Of a stretch of 64,000 nt of DNA, positions 42,662-54,464 are shown one piece after another (the stretch's first letter is position 1; each line of letters opens with the position of its first letter). The translations under genes and the position numbers were made by a program. Location: NCBI GenBank assembly GCA_030295235.1, contig AP026146.1, positions 186,001 to 250,000 on the forward strand. The letters run 5' to 3'. The notes under the pieces are model-generated. The model did no database searches and was not told the origin of the DNA. It was given only the letters and a program-made list of their open reading frames with translations. The DNA is from Fistulifera solaris (lineage: Eukaryota; Bacillariophyta; Bacillariophyceae; Naviculales; Stauroneidaceae).

Positions 42662-45600
42662 CTAATGTTTCATAACAGGACCACGTTGACGGATAGGACC
42701 CGACAAGTGACTCAACGACGATATTTCATCCAAACACATTTCCAACAACGCCAACGGTGATCCCTCTGGTTGCGATACAAAGGCTTCGGACCGTAGTACC
42801 GCGGGAAAGTGATCCAAAATGATATTCGCGGCCACCCGACGCAAGGCTTCCATACACGGCAGCTCTTTTCGCTGAACCACAGTGTCATCCGCCATGATTA
42901 CTTCGACGTCTAGAGAGTAATTGTTGATCCCGAGATGCTGGGCCAAGACCAGTGCGTCCAGGGCCTGGTCGGGTCTTATTTGATTGGCCAACAGGGAACC
43001 TTTCCCGCCGATCGTGCAAAGAATATGATCATTCTGGGATTGCCGCAACAAGCAACACGATGGACAAAAACACTCCTGGGAAGAATCCAACAAAAAGCGT
43101 AGCTCGCATTCTTGTACTAGCGTCGGACAAATGAACTCTTCTCCAATGAGAAGGAGTTCCAGCAGTGTCTCATTGTTAATCCGCGCATTTCCTGTCGGAA
43201 GCGAACCGTGGTACATGTGGTAAACTAAGAGGGAGAGGAATGTGCTACCAAGCGAAACGGTAGTCTCAATTGGTTGGAGTGCCTCATCTTCGGATATGCT
43301 CATCTGAGCAAAGCGAAAGGCGGCAGCGAGCTTTTCGCTTTTTTCGCAAATGATACGGGAATGGGTTGCAAATCGATGACCGTCTTGAGAAATAATAACA
43401 AAGTCTGCGGCTGGTGAATTGAATGAAACCTTATTCTCCGCCTCTGATTGAATCCAAGAGCACTTAGAATCACGTTGCCAATCCGACAACCACGATTGCT
43501 GAACCAGTACGCGAGTCCAGAATGATATCTCTTGCGATCCAGCTTTACGTACCGATTCCCCTTGTAACGGATGACAGTAGATGGCTCGATAACGCAAGCT
43601 CATTGGAACTGAATCCGCGAGGAAACTGTCGTCCAGAAATCTCAACGACTTTTCTTTCAAACACGCTTGCAAGAGTCGTAAACCAACCACGCCGAGATTC
43701 GCCCCGCCGTTATAAAGCGCCAGTACGGAAGATGTCGCGTCCGAAATTTCTTCTTGTGACTCGGAAGCATGCACGACCAATGCAGTGATCAAAGAAACTC
43801 TCAAAGCAACGGTTTGTTCCAACCTCTCTTTGGATTCGAGACCAGCGAAAAACGAATCGGGTTGTTTCGCGAGGACAGGATCCTTTCGGCGCTTCGAATT
43901 GAGCCTGGAAAGAAAGGAATCGTAGGATTTCAAGAGAACATCAATGGCGTCGGCATCTTTCCGTTCTGACGCCAAGACCAGCGCACATCGTCCCAATCCA
44001 CTTTTCGACGAAGGGCAACCGATGTGTCCACGCAACCACGAGGGAAATGGTTCTTCGACGAAAATACAAGGATTGGCCCCCGCTTCCACCAAGACCCTCA
44101 AGATTGTCAACAATGTACGACCAATTGCTGATGTAGAGGATCTATGTTGCTGTCGCATCAAGACGGCTACTTGAAGTGCACCTGTGAGATCATAACCAGA
44201 CCCAGCGGAGTCACTGAATTCTAAAAGAAGCAAGACCATATCGAGATCGTTTGCTTTGACAGCCCACGCCAGAGAGCATGGCGGAGATCCACCCGTAGAG
44301 ACGTCCATCTTTTTTGGGATCACATGCTGGTGATTATTTCCACGCCACATGAGTAGAGACATGACGCAGTCCGAGGAGCCGCTGGCCACCGCCGCCAACA
44401 AAGGTGTTTGCCCGTTGAAATCTTGCATAGACAAGACTTTGGAGAGTAGTGCGAAGCTTCCACACAATGAGGATGTGGAAGATAGCAAAATGTCAAGAAA
44501 CTCTGCTTTGTTTTGTTCACAAACTACGTGAAGGGCGTTTTTAGCCGCATTGTTGGTCGATGAGAGAAGTTTTACAAAACCTGCCGCATGGGGTACTGCA
44601 ATCAAAAGACGCAAGACGGAGCTCGACACTGAACGTCTACAGCAGGCATGCAACACAGTGTTTCCATCCGAATCTCTGGTGTTCACAAAATAAGACCCTG
44701 TACCGAATGAAGAATGGAATATGATTTGGAGTATTTCTTCATACCCGCGTTCCACGGCGACAAACAGAGCTGGAGGGAAGCGCGGGTTATCTTGGGTAAA
44801 CGTTGTACCTTTCCGAGCAGCCGATACGAGGATCTGAACGATATTGGGTCTTTCCAGATCAACAGCCAGTTGAAGAGGTGACTGATTCTGATGAACAATA
44901 CTCTCCTGATCAACTGCTGGAACATATGAAGATTTAAGGAGTAAACGAAGTGCGTCTTCGTCATTCTGTCGAACAGCCTCAGCAATCGGATCATCCATTT
45001 TCAAATAAGGACAGTCCAGAGGCTCTTCGTCTGTATGAGTTATGTTTGGCGGCGTGTACAACGGAACTTCAGGGGGTGCTGGAAGAATAATATGCGCCTG
45101 CTCATTCTTTTCCGATTCTTGTTTCGCCCTCTCTGGAGGCGGCTTGTTTTTCACCACTTGCCACCATCGGTTCCGAAGTTTCTCAATATCTAATTTCTTC
45201 GTGTGGGGTCGACTTGGTACAACATAGGGCTGCAACGGTTCCTCATCGGTAGAACTACAGTCTGTTTCTTTGTCAGGATCCACGGTGGGTTCCAGATTCT
45301 TACTATGTTTCGTTTTTGGTAACAGAGTTAGCCGCGACACGGATAATGAATCATCATGATCATCATCATCATCATCATCATTGTCGGAGAATGCTTCTTC
45401 GGACTGTACAGTTTCTAGAACATTTGAAAACACCAACATAGGCTTATCATTCCACACGGACAAACTCTGTTGTGGAATCAAGCTTGACGGGAGTGCAGGG
45501 AATGCACTTTCATGAAACATTGGTTCGTCTTTCGATTCTTTCTCCGTGTTTTTCGCTGAATCCAGACAGGATGGCGTCTTGGAACGAGTGTGTTTTGAGC

Positions 45601-45808
45601 GTCGTCGTCGTCGATGCTGTAGTTGTTTGGAAGGATTCCCAATTGACTGTCCAGTCTGCCTTCGAGCTTTTGTCGATTGTGTCTCTGATTGCTGATCATT
45701 TTTCCTTGGCTTGTGTCGTCGCGAACGAACGGGTGTTGTGTTTTGCGCGGATGGAATTATGAAATGAGGAACAAAGGTTGGAGCATCCGCTCGCAATTGC
45801 CTTATCAT
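42662..45808 (-). CDS. Large ankyrin-repeat protein with C-terminal BTB/POZ domain
   Basis: 1048 residues in one uninterrupted exon. The first 250 residues are disordered: basic R/K-rich, then acidic runs (DNDDDDDDDHDD). Residues about 265-640 contain ankyrin repeats such as MDDPIAEAVRQNDEDALRLLL, NQSPLQLAVDLERPNIVQILV, GNTVLHACCRR and FNGQTPLLAAVASGSSDCVMSLL. A BTB/POZ domain begins at about 800 (ADFVIISQDGHRFATHSRIICEKSEKLA) and continues through SLLVYHMYHGSLP. BTB/ankyrin proteins of this type usually act as substrate adaptors for CUL3 ubiquitin ligases, or as NPR1/BOP-like regulators. The ligase role is inference. A Cys pair region (CFCPSCCLL) follows the BTB core. No frame break was found across 3.1 kb, unlike several neighbours. 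Confidence 0.85.
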   Translation of the reverse strand: MIRQLRADAPTFVPHFIIPSAQNTTPVRSRRHKPRKNDQQSETQSTKARRQTGQSIGNPSKQLQHRRRRRSKHTRSKTPSCLDSAKNTEKESKDEPMFHESAFPALPSSLIPQQSLSVWNDKPMLVFSNVLETVQSEEAFSDNDDDDDDDHDDSLSVSRLTLLPKTKHSKNLEPTVDPDKETDCSSTDEEPLQPYVVPSRPHTKKLDIEKLRNRWWQVVKNKPPPERAKQESEKNEQAHIILPAPPEVPLYTPPNITHTDEEPLDCPYLKMDDPIAEAVRQNDEDALRLLLKSSYVPAVDQESIVHQNQSPLQLAVDLERPNIVQILVSAARKGTTFTQDNPRFPPALFVAVERGYEEILQIIFHSSFGTGSYFVNTRDSDGNTVLHACCRRSVSSSVLRLLIAVPHAAGFVKLLSSTNNAAKNALHVVCEQNKAEFLDILLSSTSSLCGSFALLSKVLSMQDFNGQTPLLAAVASGSSDCVMSLLMWRGNNHQHVIPKKMDVSTGGSPPCSLAWAVKANDLDMVLLLLEFSDSAGSGYDLTGALQVAVLMRQQHRSSTSAIGRTLLTILRVLVEAGANPCIFVEEPFPSWLRGHIGCPSSKSGLGRCALVLASERKDADAIDVLLKSYDSFLSRLNSKRRKDPVLAKQPDSFFAGLESKERLEQTVALRVSLITALVVHASESQEEISDATSSVLALYNGGANLGVVGLRLLQACLKEKSLRFLDDSFLADSVPMSLRYRAIYCHPLQGESVRKAGSQEISFWTRVLVQQSWLSDWQRDSKCSWIQSEAENKVSFNSPAADFVIISQDGHRFATHSRIICEKSEKLAAAFRFAQMSISEDEALQPIETTVSLGSTFLSLLVYHMYHGSLPTGNARINNETLLELLLIGEEFICPTLVQECELRFLLDSSQECFCPSCCLLRQSQNDHILCTIGGKGSLLANQIRPDQALDALVLAQHLGINNYSLDVEVIMADDTVVQRKELPCMEALRRVAANIILDHFPAVLRSEAFVSQPEGSPLALLEMCLDEISSLSHLSGPIRQRGPVMKH

Positions 45809-46078
45809 GGGGATCTACGACTTCATCATCTGATGGTTATCGTTGAATTGGTCCCTCTCCGCTCCTTTCTCCGCCTTTTCGCTAGTCTATTACAACGCTG
45901 GTTGAAGTGAATTATTTAAAAAAAAAAAGACGGCGAAAAAAACAAAAGAAAACGTAGGACGGACAGACCTATTTGCTGGAAGTACGGCACGAACGTAACA
46001 CTAACCCTTGCACGTCTCCTGAGCAAAAACCGACCTTTGCAGCACACTGCATTATAGTTTACATCATACTACTTTGAT
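45809..46078. other. Spacer between ankyrin-BTB start and CDIN1-like stop
   Basis: 270 bp with an A-run at about 45919-45928. No coding signal. Confidence 0.4.
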
Positions 46079-47126
46079 CTACATGAGAATGTTCCCGCTT
46101 TCATCGCCACAATAGGTTCTTTGATGGGCCTGCAGGGCTTGCAAGGAAAGGCGATTCTTGCGGATCATGCTATGATTCGCCTTGGCACCTCCCGCGTCCA
46201 AGACGGAGACACGAATGGCGGCCAAATCGCGTGCCAGCTGATCTCCGCAACCGTACAAGAATACAATGGCACCTTCCCCATACAGATCGACGTAGCGACG
46301 ACATTTTTCCAAAATAGCTCCTACCGCGCTCTTTCCATCGTGTTCAATGGTGGATGCGCCATAGAACATTTTGACTTCAATCCCTTTGTTTGATCAAAGA
46401 AAATTACTTGAGAATCTCTGTCAATGGTATTTTGCTGACTTGAGGGTGTTACCACTTACAATGTATGCACCTTTCTTCTAAAACATGTTGCATTTTCCTT
46501 TGAGAGGGATGATTCGGAGAATTCTCTTTGTATTTCCGCAACAATACAGGCTGTTTCAATAAAAAGTCGGGCGTGGGTGGATACGGCTCATTCACTTTTC
46601 GTTTCGAATTGTGTTTCTTTTGTTCTTCTTCCGTATAAAAGGATACACGATGGTTGTGCAAAGATTCCTCCACCGCGCGTTCGAACAAATCTGCGGATAT
46701 CCGAATCACATCGTGGTTTCCTAATTGCAACTGCTCCATACTACGATACGGATTCAATTGTTTGATATGATGTCGTCGCAACGAAAGAGCTACCAGCAAG
46801 GGCACTTGTTGTTGATGACACTTTTTCTTGATTTGCGGCAACCGAAACGGCGGTTGATCTTTCATCATTTTGCGTTCGTTCGCTCCCCAACGCAACAACA
46901 ACGGAAGCAATGCCTGTTCTGCTGTTATTGGAATGTAAGGATCCGGACTAAACCACAGCAGAATTCGTTCAGGAGATTTTCCTGGCGGTAATATCTCGCA
47001 ACGGAGGCGTGACGGAAATGGGTCGACTTTGCTCCGTTTTGCCGACGAGGAAGGGTCATCACTGGAATAGTCGGCCGTCTCTTTTGGAACATTCTCCATT
47101 TGTAAATGCCTCTTACGCGACGGCAT
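46079..47126 (-). CDS. CDIN1 (C15orf41)-like TPD-domain nuclease-fold protein
   Basis: Exon 1 is 46461-47126 (or 47165 if the upstream ATG is used) minus a base, ending at 46460; exon 2 is 46079-46383, with a 76-bp intron (GTAAGT/CAAAG). Splicing makes ERCIHWIEVKMFYGAS, restoring the HWIE motif. The Thr-Pro-Asp signature is PPTPDFLLKQPVLL. The core then reads RYVDLYGEGAIVFLYGCGDQL, matching the restriction-endonuclease-like fold of human CDIN1 (TPDF, then HWIESKASFGD, then RFGPGLVIYWYGF). CDIN1 partners codanin-1 in histone supply and erythropoiesis in animals; its role in algae is unknown. The N-terminal half (about 150 residues) is helical and divergent. I preferred the start at 47126 (MPSRKRHLQ) because the extra upstream residues are hydrophobic and A/T-rich. 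The copia element lies about 210 bp upstream. Confidence 0.78.
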
Positions 47127-47338
47127 ATAAAGAAAAGAAACAAGTATTTGAAACGACAACAACAAGAAAGAATTACTACGTACAACAAATAATATTTACT
47201 AATCAGAAATCGGCGTGTGTCGCTGCGGCGAATTTATTGCGGCACCGAAGTGCGAACTTCGTACTTTCATAGAAAACCCGGTAAGGTTAGTGGTAAGCTC
47301 TTTCCATTTAAGCTGCGTGTAAAACCTTATCTGGTAAA
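47127..47338. other. CDIN1 upstream region truncated by element insertion
   Basis: Only about 210 bp lie between the CDIN1 start and the left target repeat of the copia element, so any more distant promoter sequence has been displaced by over 7 kb. Confidence 0.5.
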
Positions 47339-47343
47339 CGGAT

Positions 47344-47799
47344 TGTCACGGAAATGCGGATAGCGGGCAGACTACTAGGGACTCAGCCAATATGGCCGCA
47401 CGACCTGATGCAAATTCCGATCCCCAAATCGGAAGCATCCGGAGTGTAACCTCTTGAGGCGAGGCCCAAGGGTCTTCTGCACGATTTGGGTTGATCGTGA
47501 AGGCGTGAAAGGTTTGCAAGCAACGCGATACAAGAATGTTAGAGCCACATACGTGAGCTCAGAATTTCAAGATAAAACAAGACCTAGTCCGATGGCAGAG
47601 TGACATTCTCGGCGGAACCATCACCCAGTGAGATTCCACCTTGTTCATTTGTCGGATTTGTAAAGGCTTCATAATATTGTTGTTTGGAAAACTTTGACTG
47701 TTTATCGTCTTAGCTCTACCAGATACTTCCTCTTCTGTTGTTGCGAAACGTAGCGACTTGGTTGACAGAATTTCTGTTTCTGTCCGTCGATACGTGAGA
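47344..47799 (+). repeat. 5' LTR of copia element
   Basis: 456 bp. It starts TGTCACG and ends CGTGAGA, a short imperfect inverted repeat. It matches the 3' LTR over its full length with about three one-base length differences and no substitution that I could see. Confidence 0.93.
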
Positions 47800-47899
47800 G
47801 GTTACGAGCCCAGATTCACACTATCTGGTACAGTCTTTGCAGTTGTTTGATACACGTGCCCTACTTACTCCTCTTTTGTCGTCTTTCGTTATTCGCGAT

Positions 47900-49372
47900 A
47901 TGTCTTCCGATAGCGAAACTGATGACAGGAAACCTCCTCCGGTGACCGCCGGTACTCGCCTCGCAGTTTCACCAAGCGCAAAAGTCGAAAAGGATGTTCA
48001 GGCCACTTTTTCCGAGCCCGTTCTCGCGCCAAAGTTCGGCCTTGTTCAAGGTTCTATCCCAGCTATTGGTGGTCCTCCGGATGCAAACTTTACTCGCGAG
48101 TGTTAACCTTGTGCCTGCGACGCCCTACTGCTTCCGAGATCCGAATCCTTATCGCGCTGAGAAAAGTTTTAAGGATCGCATCGCCGGTCTCGACCCCAAG
48201 TTCAGTCCTACTGCGAATGACTACCGCCTTGTTGAGCTCGCGGATGAAGCGTTCAACCATTGTATTACGCATGGTCTCGATACCGTTCTACATGAATGAT
48301 CCTGCTGATCTCAGTCGTGTCATCGATCTCTTCGTGTACCATGGCAAGTTCACTTTCGACGAAGTCGCGAAGCATCTTGAAGACATGATCAAGTCCGGTG
48401 TCTTTGATCAGTACATGATCAACTCGCTTAGCGATTCGGCTGCTTTTCTGCTCAACTCGTTGGAGCGCTCCTTCCAGCGCCGCGATTCGTACTTCCTTGA
48501 GTTCCGGCCATGCAGCGCTTTGGCCCTTTGGTTTGGATGAAAATCACCGAAGAAGTTCTTCCCAACGCATTTCGCCCGTGTCTCAGAGCTCGGAGAGGAG
48601 TTCACGAAGCGCACGTTGGTTGAAACTCCCGGTGAGAATGTTGCTGCTTGGGGCGAATGCGCCAGATGGAGACTTTGCAGGAGTTGGAAGCTAATGACCA
48701 GCTCCCTCGCGACCACTTGATTATTTTGCAGCAGCAGCTGTGCAAATGTTCGGTCGGCGTTCCGTGTTCACTGGCACACGAAGTTGGCATCTCTCTCCGA
48801 CTTTGTGCGTCTCTCTGCCGGAAAGTCGAAGGAAGTTGCTGAAAGGATGAGCGGTTATACAAACTATCGCGCATTCTCCATGAAGCTAAAGATTTCTACA
48901 GCACCCTTAAGGACGATTGGGGACCGGCTAAAGGAGTTGCTACTGATGTTAGTGCTAATACTGCGGCTATCAAGAGTCTCAAAGCCGAGTTCAAGACCCT
49001 CAAGTCGAAATTCGAGTCGAACGGCACTAAAACTGCCTCCTCGAAGACCAAAGACAAGAAGGCGAACAAAGACAAGGCTGCTCCGAAGGCTAGCGGTGGT
49101 GATGGCGAAAAGAAAAGCAGTGGTTCGACCGAAACTTCGTTGGACTCGCATCGCGCCGGACGGCGAGCCCACCACCATGACCAAGTGCGGCAAGACTTTC
49201 TATTATTGCTAGCCAAGTGCAAGCGTTGGAACCAGACTCATGGAACCGGCGAGCACAAGAGCAAAGAAGAGAAGCCCGCTGATGCCAAGCCCGCCGCTCC
49301 TGCCGCTAATGTTGCTCAAGCTTGGACGGCACCCTTGCAGTTCTGTTGGGGTTCCGACAGCGATTCCGAATA
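47900..49372 (+). other. Gag-like region of copia element
   Basis: Fossil coding region rich in Lys/Glu/Ala near its end. A Cys-containing motif (TKCGKTFYYCAKC-like) occurs before a basic tail, in the place of the usual gag zinc knuckle. Interrupted. Confidence 0.6.
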
Positions 49373-49707
49373 GGAAATCGGCAGGGAAGGTGAACCTTCG
49401 ATCGAGGTCCCTTCCTGAGCCTTTTGTCCATATTTATCGGTCGTTTATTGTTGGAGCTTTTGCCGAAGCATTTTATTCTTTGCTGGTTGATTGTGGAGTG
49501 CTTTTCTTGGTGGCGTCATTTCCGTGTTGCTGCGACCATCTCGAGGTGGTTGCGTGCCCAAAGTGCCGCTCATCGTCGCTCTCTTGGTCTTCGGCCGCGA
49601 TTCACGCCTTTGCCCGAGCGTCTCATCTCTCTCCCGTGTCGTTTCATGGTGCTTTCTTCCGATCATGACGAGCATGTGGCGAGTGACGCTTACGCTCGGC
49701 GCCCCCG

Positions 49708-51700
49708 GTGTTGTTTATGGAGTCAACTTGGTGCCCGCCTGGCATGGCTGCTACCAGTTTCATCCAAGTGATCGCAGCCGACGTTTGCGCCCGACCTCCT
49801 GATCCTTCTTCATCTTCAAACGATTCGTCTTGTCAGCATGGTGAGGATGGTGTTTTTCGGCGTCGCAAGCAAAATCGTTTTGTCGAAACTGCGAGAGGAG
49901 CAAACGTCGTCGAAGACTTCGAAGCGATTCCTCGTTGGGCCTTGGAGCTTCCGGATATGATTGACAGCAATGGCCATTTGTGTACCGAGTCTTTAGATTT
50001 ATCGTGTCCGCCGAACGGGCATCCTAAGCCTTGGAACCTACTGGACGACTCTCTTCTGTTTTGCTATCCCACTGGGCATTTCTTTCCAGAGGGAGCTGCT
50101 AGTGAAAGTGAGACGATGTTGCTTCGAGAGGGAGATAATAGTGTAGACAACTCTAAAGCCTACTTTGCACCGTACGCGAAGCTGCCCCCGTCTATTTATG
50201 CCCTCCCTGCTTTGCATCAAGTGCATGTCGCTGGAAAGCCTACCATGGCGGATCTGTTTCCGGTTATTTGGGATACTGGAGCCACAGTTGCTGTTACTTT
50301 CGACCGTGCTGACTTCACGTCCTACACTCCGACTACTGGCGATAAAGTTTTGTCTGGCTTTGCTGCAGGTTCTTCGATTGCCGGCACGGGCACTCTTGAG
50401 TGGACTGTTACTCTGTCCAACGGCAAGGGCTTTACTTTTCGGATCCCTGGGCTACATGTGCCCGATGCCAATGTCCGACTCTTCAGCCCACAGTCCTACT
50501 GTCAATTGGTGAAGGCGCAACGTAACGACGAACCGCGTTTTTCAGGCGACTCGAGCCTCATTCATGTCGATCTGTTGGACGGCCACTTTCTTGATATTGT
50601 TTACTCTCCGGAAAACAACTTGCCTACTCTGGAGATGTTCCGAAAACAATCTGTTGCTCTCAATGCTGCAAAGATTCGAAACTGTGTGACCGCTGGCTGA
50701 GAATCAAAACTTGAGTGAAGCACAGAAATTTCTTCTTCGCTTACATTTCCGATTTGTTCACCGAAGCATGAAAAATATTCAAGCCTTGCTCAAAACCGGC
50801 GCTCTCGGAAAGTCTGCTGAAGTCAAAGCGGCGGCGCGTTGTGATATTCCCAAGTGCGCTGCTTGCATGTATGGAAAAGGAAAAGCAAGTCGACTGGAGC
50901 AAAATTGACCGTCGATCGCCAATCCAAAGTTCTCTCGAAGGATATTTTAATTCCGGGCCAGAAGGTTTCAATGGATCACTTCTCTGTTTCAACGAGGGGA
51001 CGTCTCTACTCTGGTTTCGGTGGTACCAAAGATGATGAGAAGTTCAAAGGCGGTGTGATTTTTGTCGATCATGCAAGTGGATTCGTGTACGTCGTTCACG
51101 TTTTGAATTTTACTGCTGGCGAGGCTTTGCGCGCCAAGTTGGAGTTCGAAAGTGCAATGGCTAATCACGGCATCACGGTGGTCCAATATCATACCGACAA
51201 TGGCACGTTTACGGCGCAGGAGTTCACAAAGCAAATTGATCTGAACTACCAGTCGATGACTCTCAGTGGACCTGGTGCTCACCACCAAAATGCTGTTGCT
51301 GAGCGCGATCGGAAGTATTATATCTCTTGCACGCACCACGATGCTACATGCTAAACTGCGTTGGCCGAAAGCGATTTCTTCGGATTTGTGGCCTCAGGGC
51401 GATCGATTATGTCGTTCAAAATTTCAACTACGGACCCGGGCGAAAATAATTCATCTCCGGCTGATATGATCTTCAGAACAACGACCGATCGAAAAGTGTT
51501 TGCTGATATGCATGTATGGGGATCACCCGCGTATATTTTGAACCCTCAATTGCAAGATGGGCACAAGATTCCAAAATTTGAACCTCGCTCGAGACGCCGG
51601 GCGTTTTCTTGGGTTTGTCAAAGCGGCATGCATCGAATGTTCCTGTCGTTCTGAACCTAGAAACAAACCGGATTTCCGCGCAGTTCCATGTTGTTGTTGA
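49708..51700 (+). other. Protease and integrase region of copia element
   Basis: The protease is recognised by the aspartic active-site motif WDTGATVAVT (about 50269). A GAG-pre-integrase-like segment (LRLHFRFVHRSMKNIQALL) follows. The integrase core is seen as FVDHASGFVYVVH and YHTDNGTFTAQEF. Treated as a fossil; interrupted. Confidence 0.8.
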
Positions 51701-52199
51701 TGATTGGTTTGCCACTGTTTGAATGTCGTTAATGAGGATGATTCTGTCGATCCGGAGACTTGGGCCGACATCTTCGCATCATCTCGCTTTCAGGTATTTT
51801 TCGATGATGATGATCCGATCGACTTGGATGATGAATGGTTGAGTCAAGATGAGTTGCATGTTCGAATTCAAGAGCGATCTCGCAAAATTCGAAGCGTCCA
51901 AGACACTGCTAGCCCTCCAGTTGATTTCGACAAAGTGCACCAGCGATTACGAACCGATGCCGAGCCTACAACTGAAAAGAGTTCAAAACGAGCCTACATT
52001 GCAGAGGGAGCCAGAACAAAAGACAGTTACTACTCCTGTTAAATTATCTGAGCCTATTTCAAAGCCGGTTGAGCCGATTCCTGCTCCAAAGGTTGCTGTG
52101 GATGCCAAGCCTCCATCAAGTTCGCGGAAGAAGACACCAGCTGTTCCTGCCGAACCTCGCCCGATCCACTCGCGAGAGGCGTGCTCCAAAGAGATTCAA

Positions 52200-53978
52200 T
52201 GAATTTATTACAAAGCGTTGCTTCGGTTGTTCTTGCGCCGATTCCTCGCGAAACTTTCTCTTTTATTGCGTCGATTCATTCCGGCCTTGTTGCTTGTTGG
52301 GATTCGGAGATCGGCGAGTTTGATTTGCGCGACCCTGTTGCTTTTGCCGCTATGCAGCGTGCAAAGAAGCCAAAGAAAGGTTCCGATCCCGACTATCCAA
52401 TGTATCATCAAGCAATGTCGTCTGCCGAATATCGAGAATGGCAAGAGGCGATGGTGAAAGAAATTCGAATGTTGGAGATGATGGGGACGTGGAAGAAAAT
52501 TCCGCGAGCTTCAGTACCTGCGAATAAGCGTGATAAGATCCACTTGGGGCGTTTCGGCTTAAACGTTCACCGGATGGGACACCCACAGTACAAGGCGAGG
52601 TTTTGTGTTCGTGGCGACATGGAGATAAAAGGAGTAGACTACTTGAGTCCTACTCTCCTGTCGTACAGTGGTCCACAGTTCGGTTGCTGTTAATTATGTC
52701 CATCGTCCACGGAATGCATACCCGCCAAGTTGATTATGTCAATGCGTTTGCTCAAGCCCCTTTGCCACCTACTGAAGAGTGCTACATTGAGATGCCTCAA
52801 GGATTTCACGGCGATGGCGAAGACACTGTTTTGATGCTCCAGAAGACGCTTTCACGGAAAGTCCGACAGTCCACTCCGATTCTTCAACTTGTTGAAGGAC
52901 ACTTTGGAGAAGCATGGTTTCAAACAGTTGGTCGACATCGATGCTTGCCTGTTCGTGCACGAGAAAATTATTTGTTTGACTTATGTCGATGATTGCCTTT
53001 GGTTCAGTCTCGATGAAAAGTGCATGGATGACATGATTGACACTATTGACAAGGTTTTAACTTTAACTGTGGAGTCGAAAGATGTTTCCGCGTTCTTGGG
53101 AATTCAGTTTACCCGTCGTGGAGATACTATCGAGTTGACCCAGAAAGGTCTCATTAAACGCGTCATCGAAGCCACCGACATGGCTGATTGTAATTCTTGC
53201 GACACGCCTGCTGAAAACAAGCCATTGGGAAAAGATTTGGCTGGTGCTGCGTTTGCCGAGTCTTGGAATTATGCTTCGGTTGTCGGAATGTTGCTCTACT
53301 TGTCGTCAAACTCTCGACCGGATATTGCATTTGCCGTCCATCAGTGCGCTCGTTTCACTCATTCGCCAAGACAAAGTCATGCTAAAGCGATCAAGAGAAT
53401 CGTCCGCTATTTAAAAGGAACGGCAGATCGTGGTTTGGTGATGCGTCCGACGAAAGAGTTAAAAATTGATTGTTTTGTTGATGCCGACTTTGCCGGATTG
53501 TGGGGTGCTGAAGATCCTGAAGATCCGATAAGTGTGAAGTCAGCGTACTGGTTATATTTTGACGCCGGCAATTGCCCCCCTACTTTGGGTATCGAAGCTA
53601 CAGTCTGAAATCTCTCTAAGTACAATGGAGAGTGAATATGTCGCATTGAGTACCGCCATGCGCGATGTTTTGCCGATGCGAAGACTTGTTACTGCTGTTG
53701 CTAAGGCTATTACTGGAGAAGACCAAGTCGAGAGCATTGCCCATTCGGATGTATTTGAAGACAACAATGGAGCGCTCACTCTTGCTACAATTCCGCGGAT
53801 GACCCCTCGCTCGAAGCACTACGGCACGAAGTATCATTTCTTCCGACAACATGTTCAAAGTGGTGAATTGAAAATCAACAAGATTGACACTACAGAACAG
53901 CTTGCGGATATCATGACGAAAGGATTGCCTAGGGAAACATTTACCTATCTTCGGAGACAAGTTAATGGGTTGGGTTGA
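52200..53978 (+). other. Reverse transcriptase and RNase H region of copia element
   Basis: RT landmarks: REWQEAMVKEIRMLE at the start, QVDYVNAFAQAPLP, and the YVDD catalytic box (LTYVDDCLWF). RNase H is seen as LSTMESEYVALSTAM and DNNGALTLATIP, then the copia-typical terminal block ADIMTKGLPRETF. Treated as a fossil; interrupted. Confidence 0.85.
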
Positions 53979-54006
53979 AAGTGGTCTCTCTTCGTCTGAG
54001 AGGGAG

Positions 54007-54459
54007 TGTCACGGAAATGCGGATAGCGGGCAGACTACTAGGGACTCAGCCAATATGGCCGCACGACCTGATGCAAATTCCGATCCCCAAATCGGAAGCA
54101 TCCGGAGTGTAACCTCTTGGGCGAGGCCCAAGGGTCTTTGCACGATTTGGGTTGATCGTGAAGGCGTGAAAGGTTTGCAAGCAACGCGATACAAGAATGT
54201 TAGAGCCACATACGTGAGCTCAGAATTTCAAGATAAAACAAGACCTAGTCCGATGGCAAGTGACATTCTCGGCGGAACCATCACCCAGTGAGATTCCACC
54301 TTGTTCATTTGTCGGATTTGTAAAGGCTTCATAATATTGTTGTTTGGAAAACTTTGACTGTTTATCGTCTTAGCTCTACCAGATACTTCCTCTTCTGTTG
54401 TTGCGAAACGTAGCGACTTGGTTGACAGAATTTCTGTTTCTGTCCGTCGATACGTGAGA
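54007..54459 (+). repeat. 3' LTR of copia element
   Basis: 453 bp with the same termini as the 5' LTR. It should carry a promoter and could transcribe outward toward the THUMP methyltransferase gene 320 bp downstream; that is inference. Confidence 0.93.
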
Positions 54460-54464
54460 CGGAT

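Larger units (their letters stand above)
47339..54464 (+). mobile_element. Ty1/copia LTR retrotransposon, young, broken
   Basis: Complete in outline: 5' LTR, internal region, 3' LTR, flanked by a 5-bp target duplication CGGAT at 47339-47343 and 54460-54464. The internal region has, in order, gag-like, protease, integrase, reverse transcriptase and RNase H parts. That is the integrase-before-RT order of Pseudoviridae/copia. Its host range and style suit the diatom CoDi lineages. The two LTRs are almost identical, so the insertion is very recent. The coding region is interrupted at several places (roughly half a dozen or more breaks) and is treated as a fossil. A purine-rich tract (about 53997-54006) adjoins the 3' LTR as a polypurine tract should. 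Confidence 0.93.

Noticed and set aside
49240-49771. Overlapping ORFs in the copia element between gag-like and protease parts
   Set aside because: No recognisable domain; part of the fossil element and not a captured host gene.
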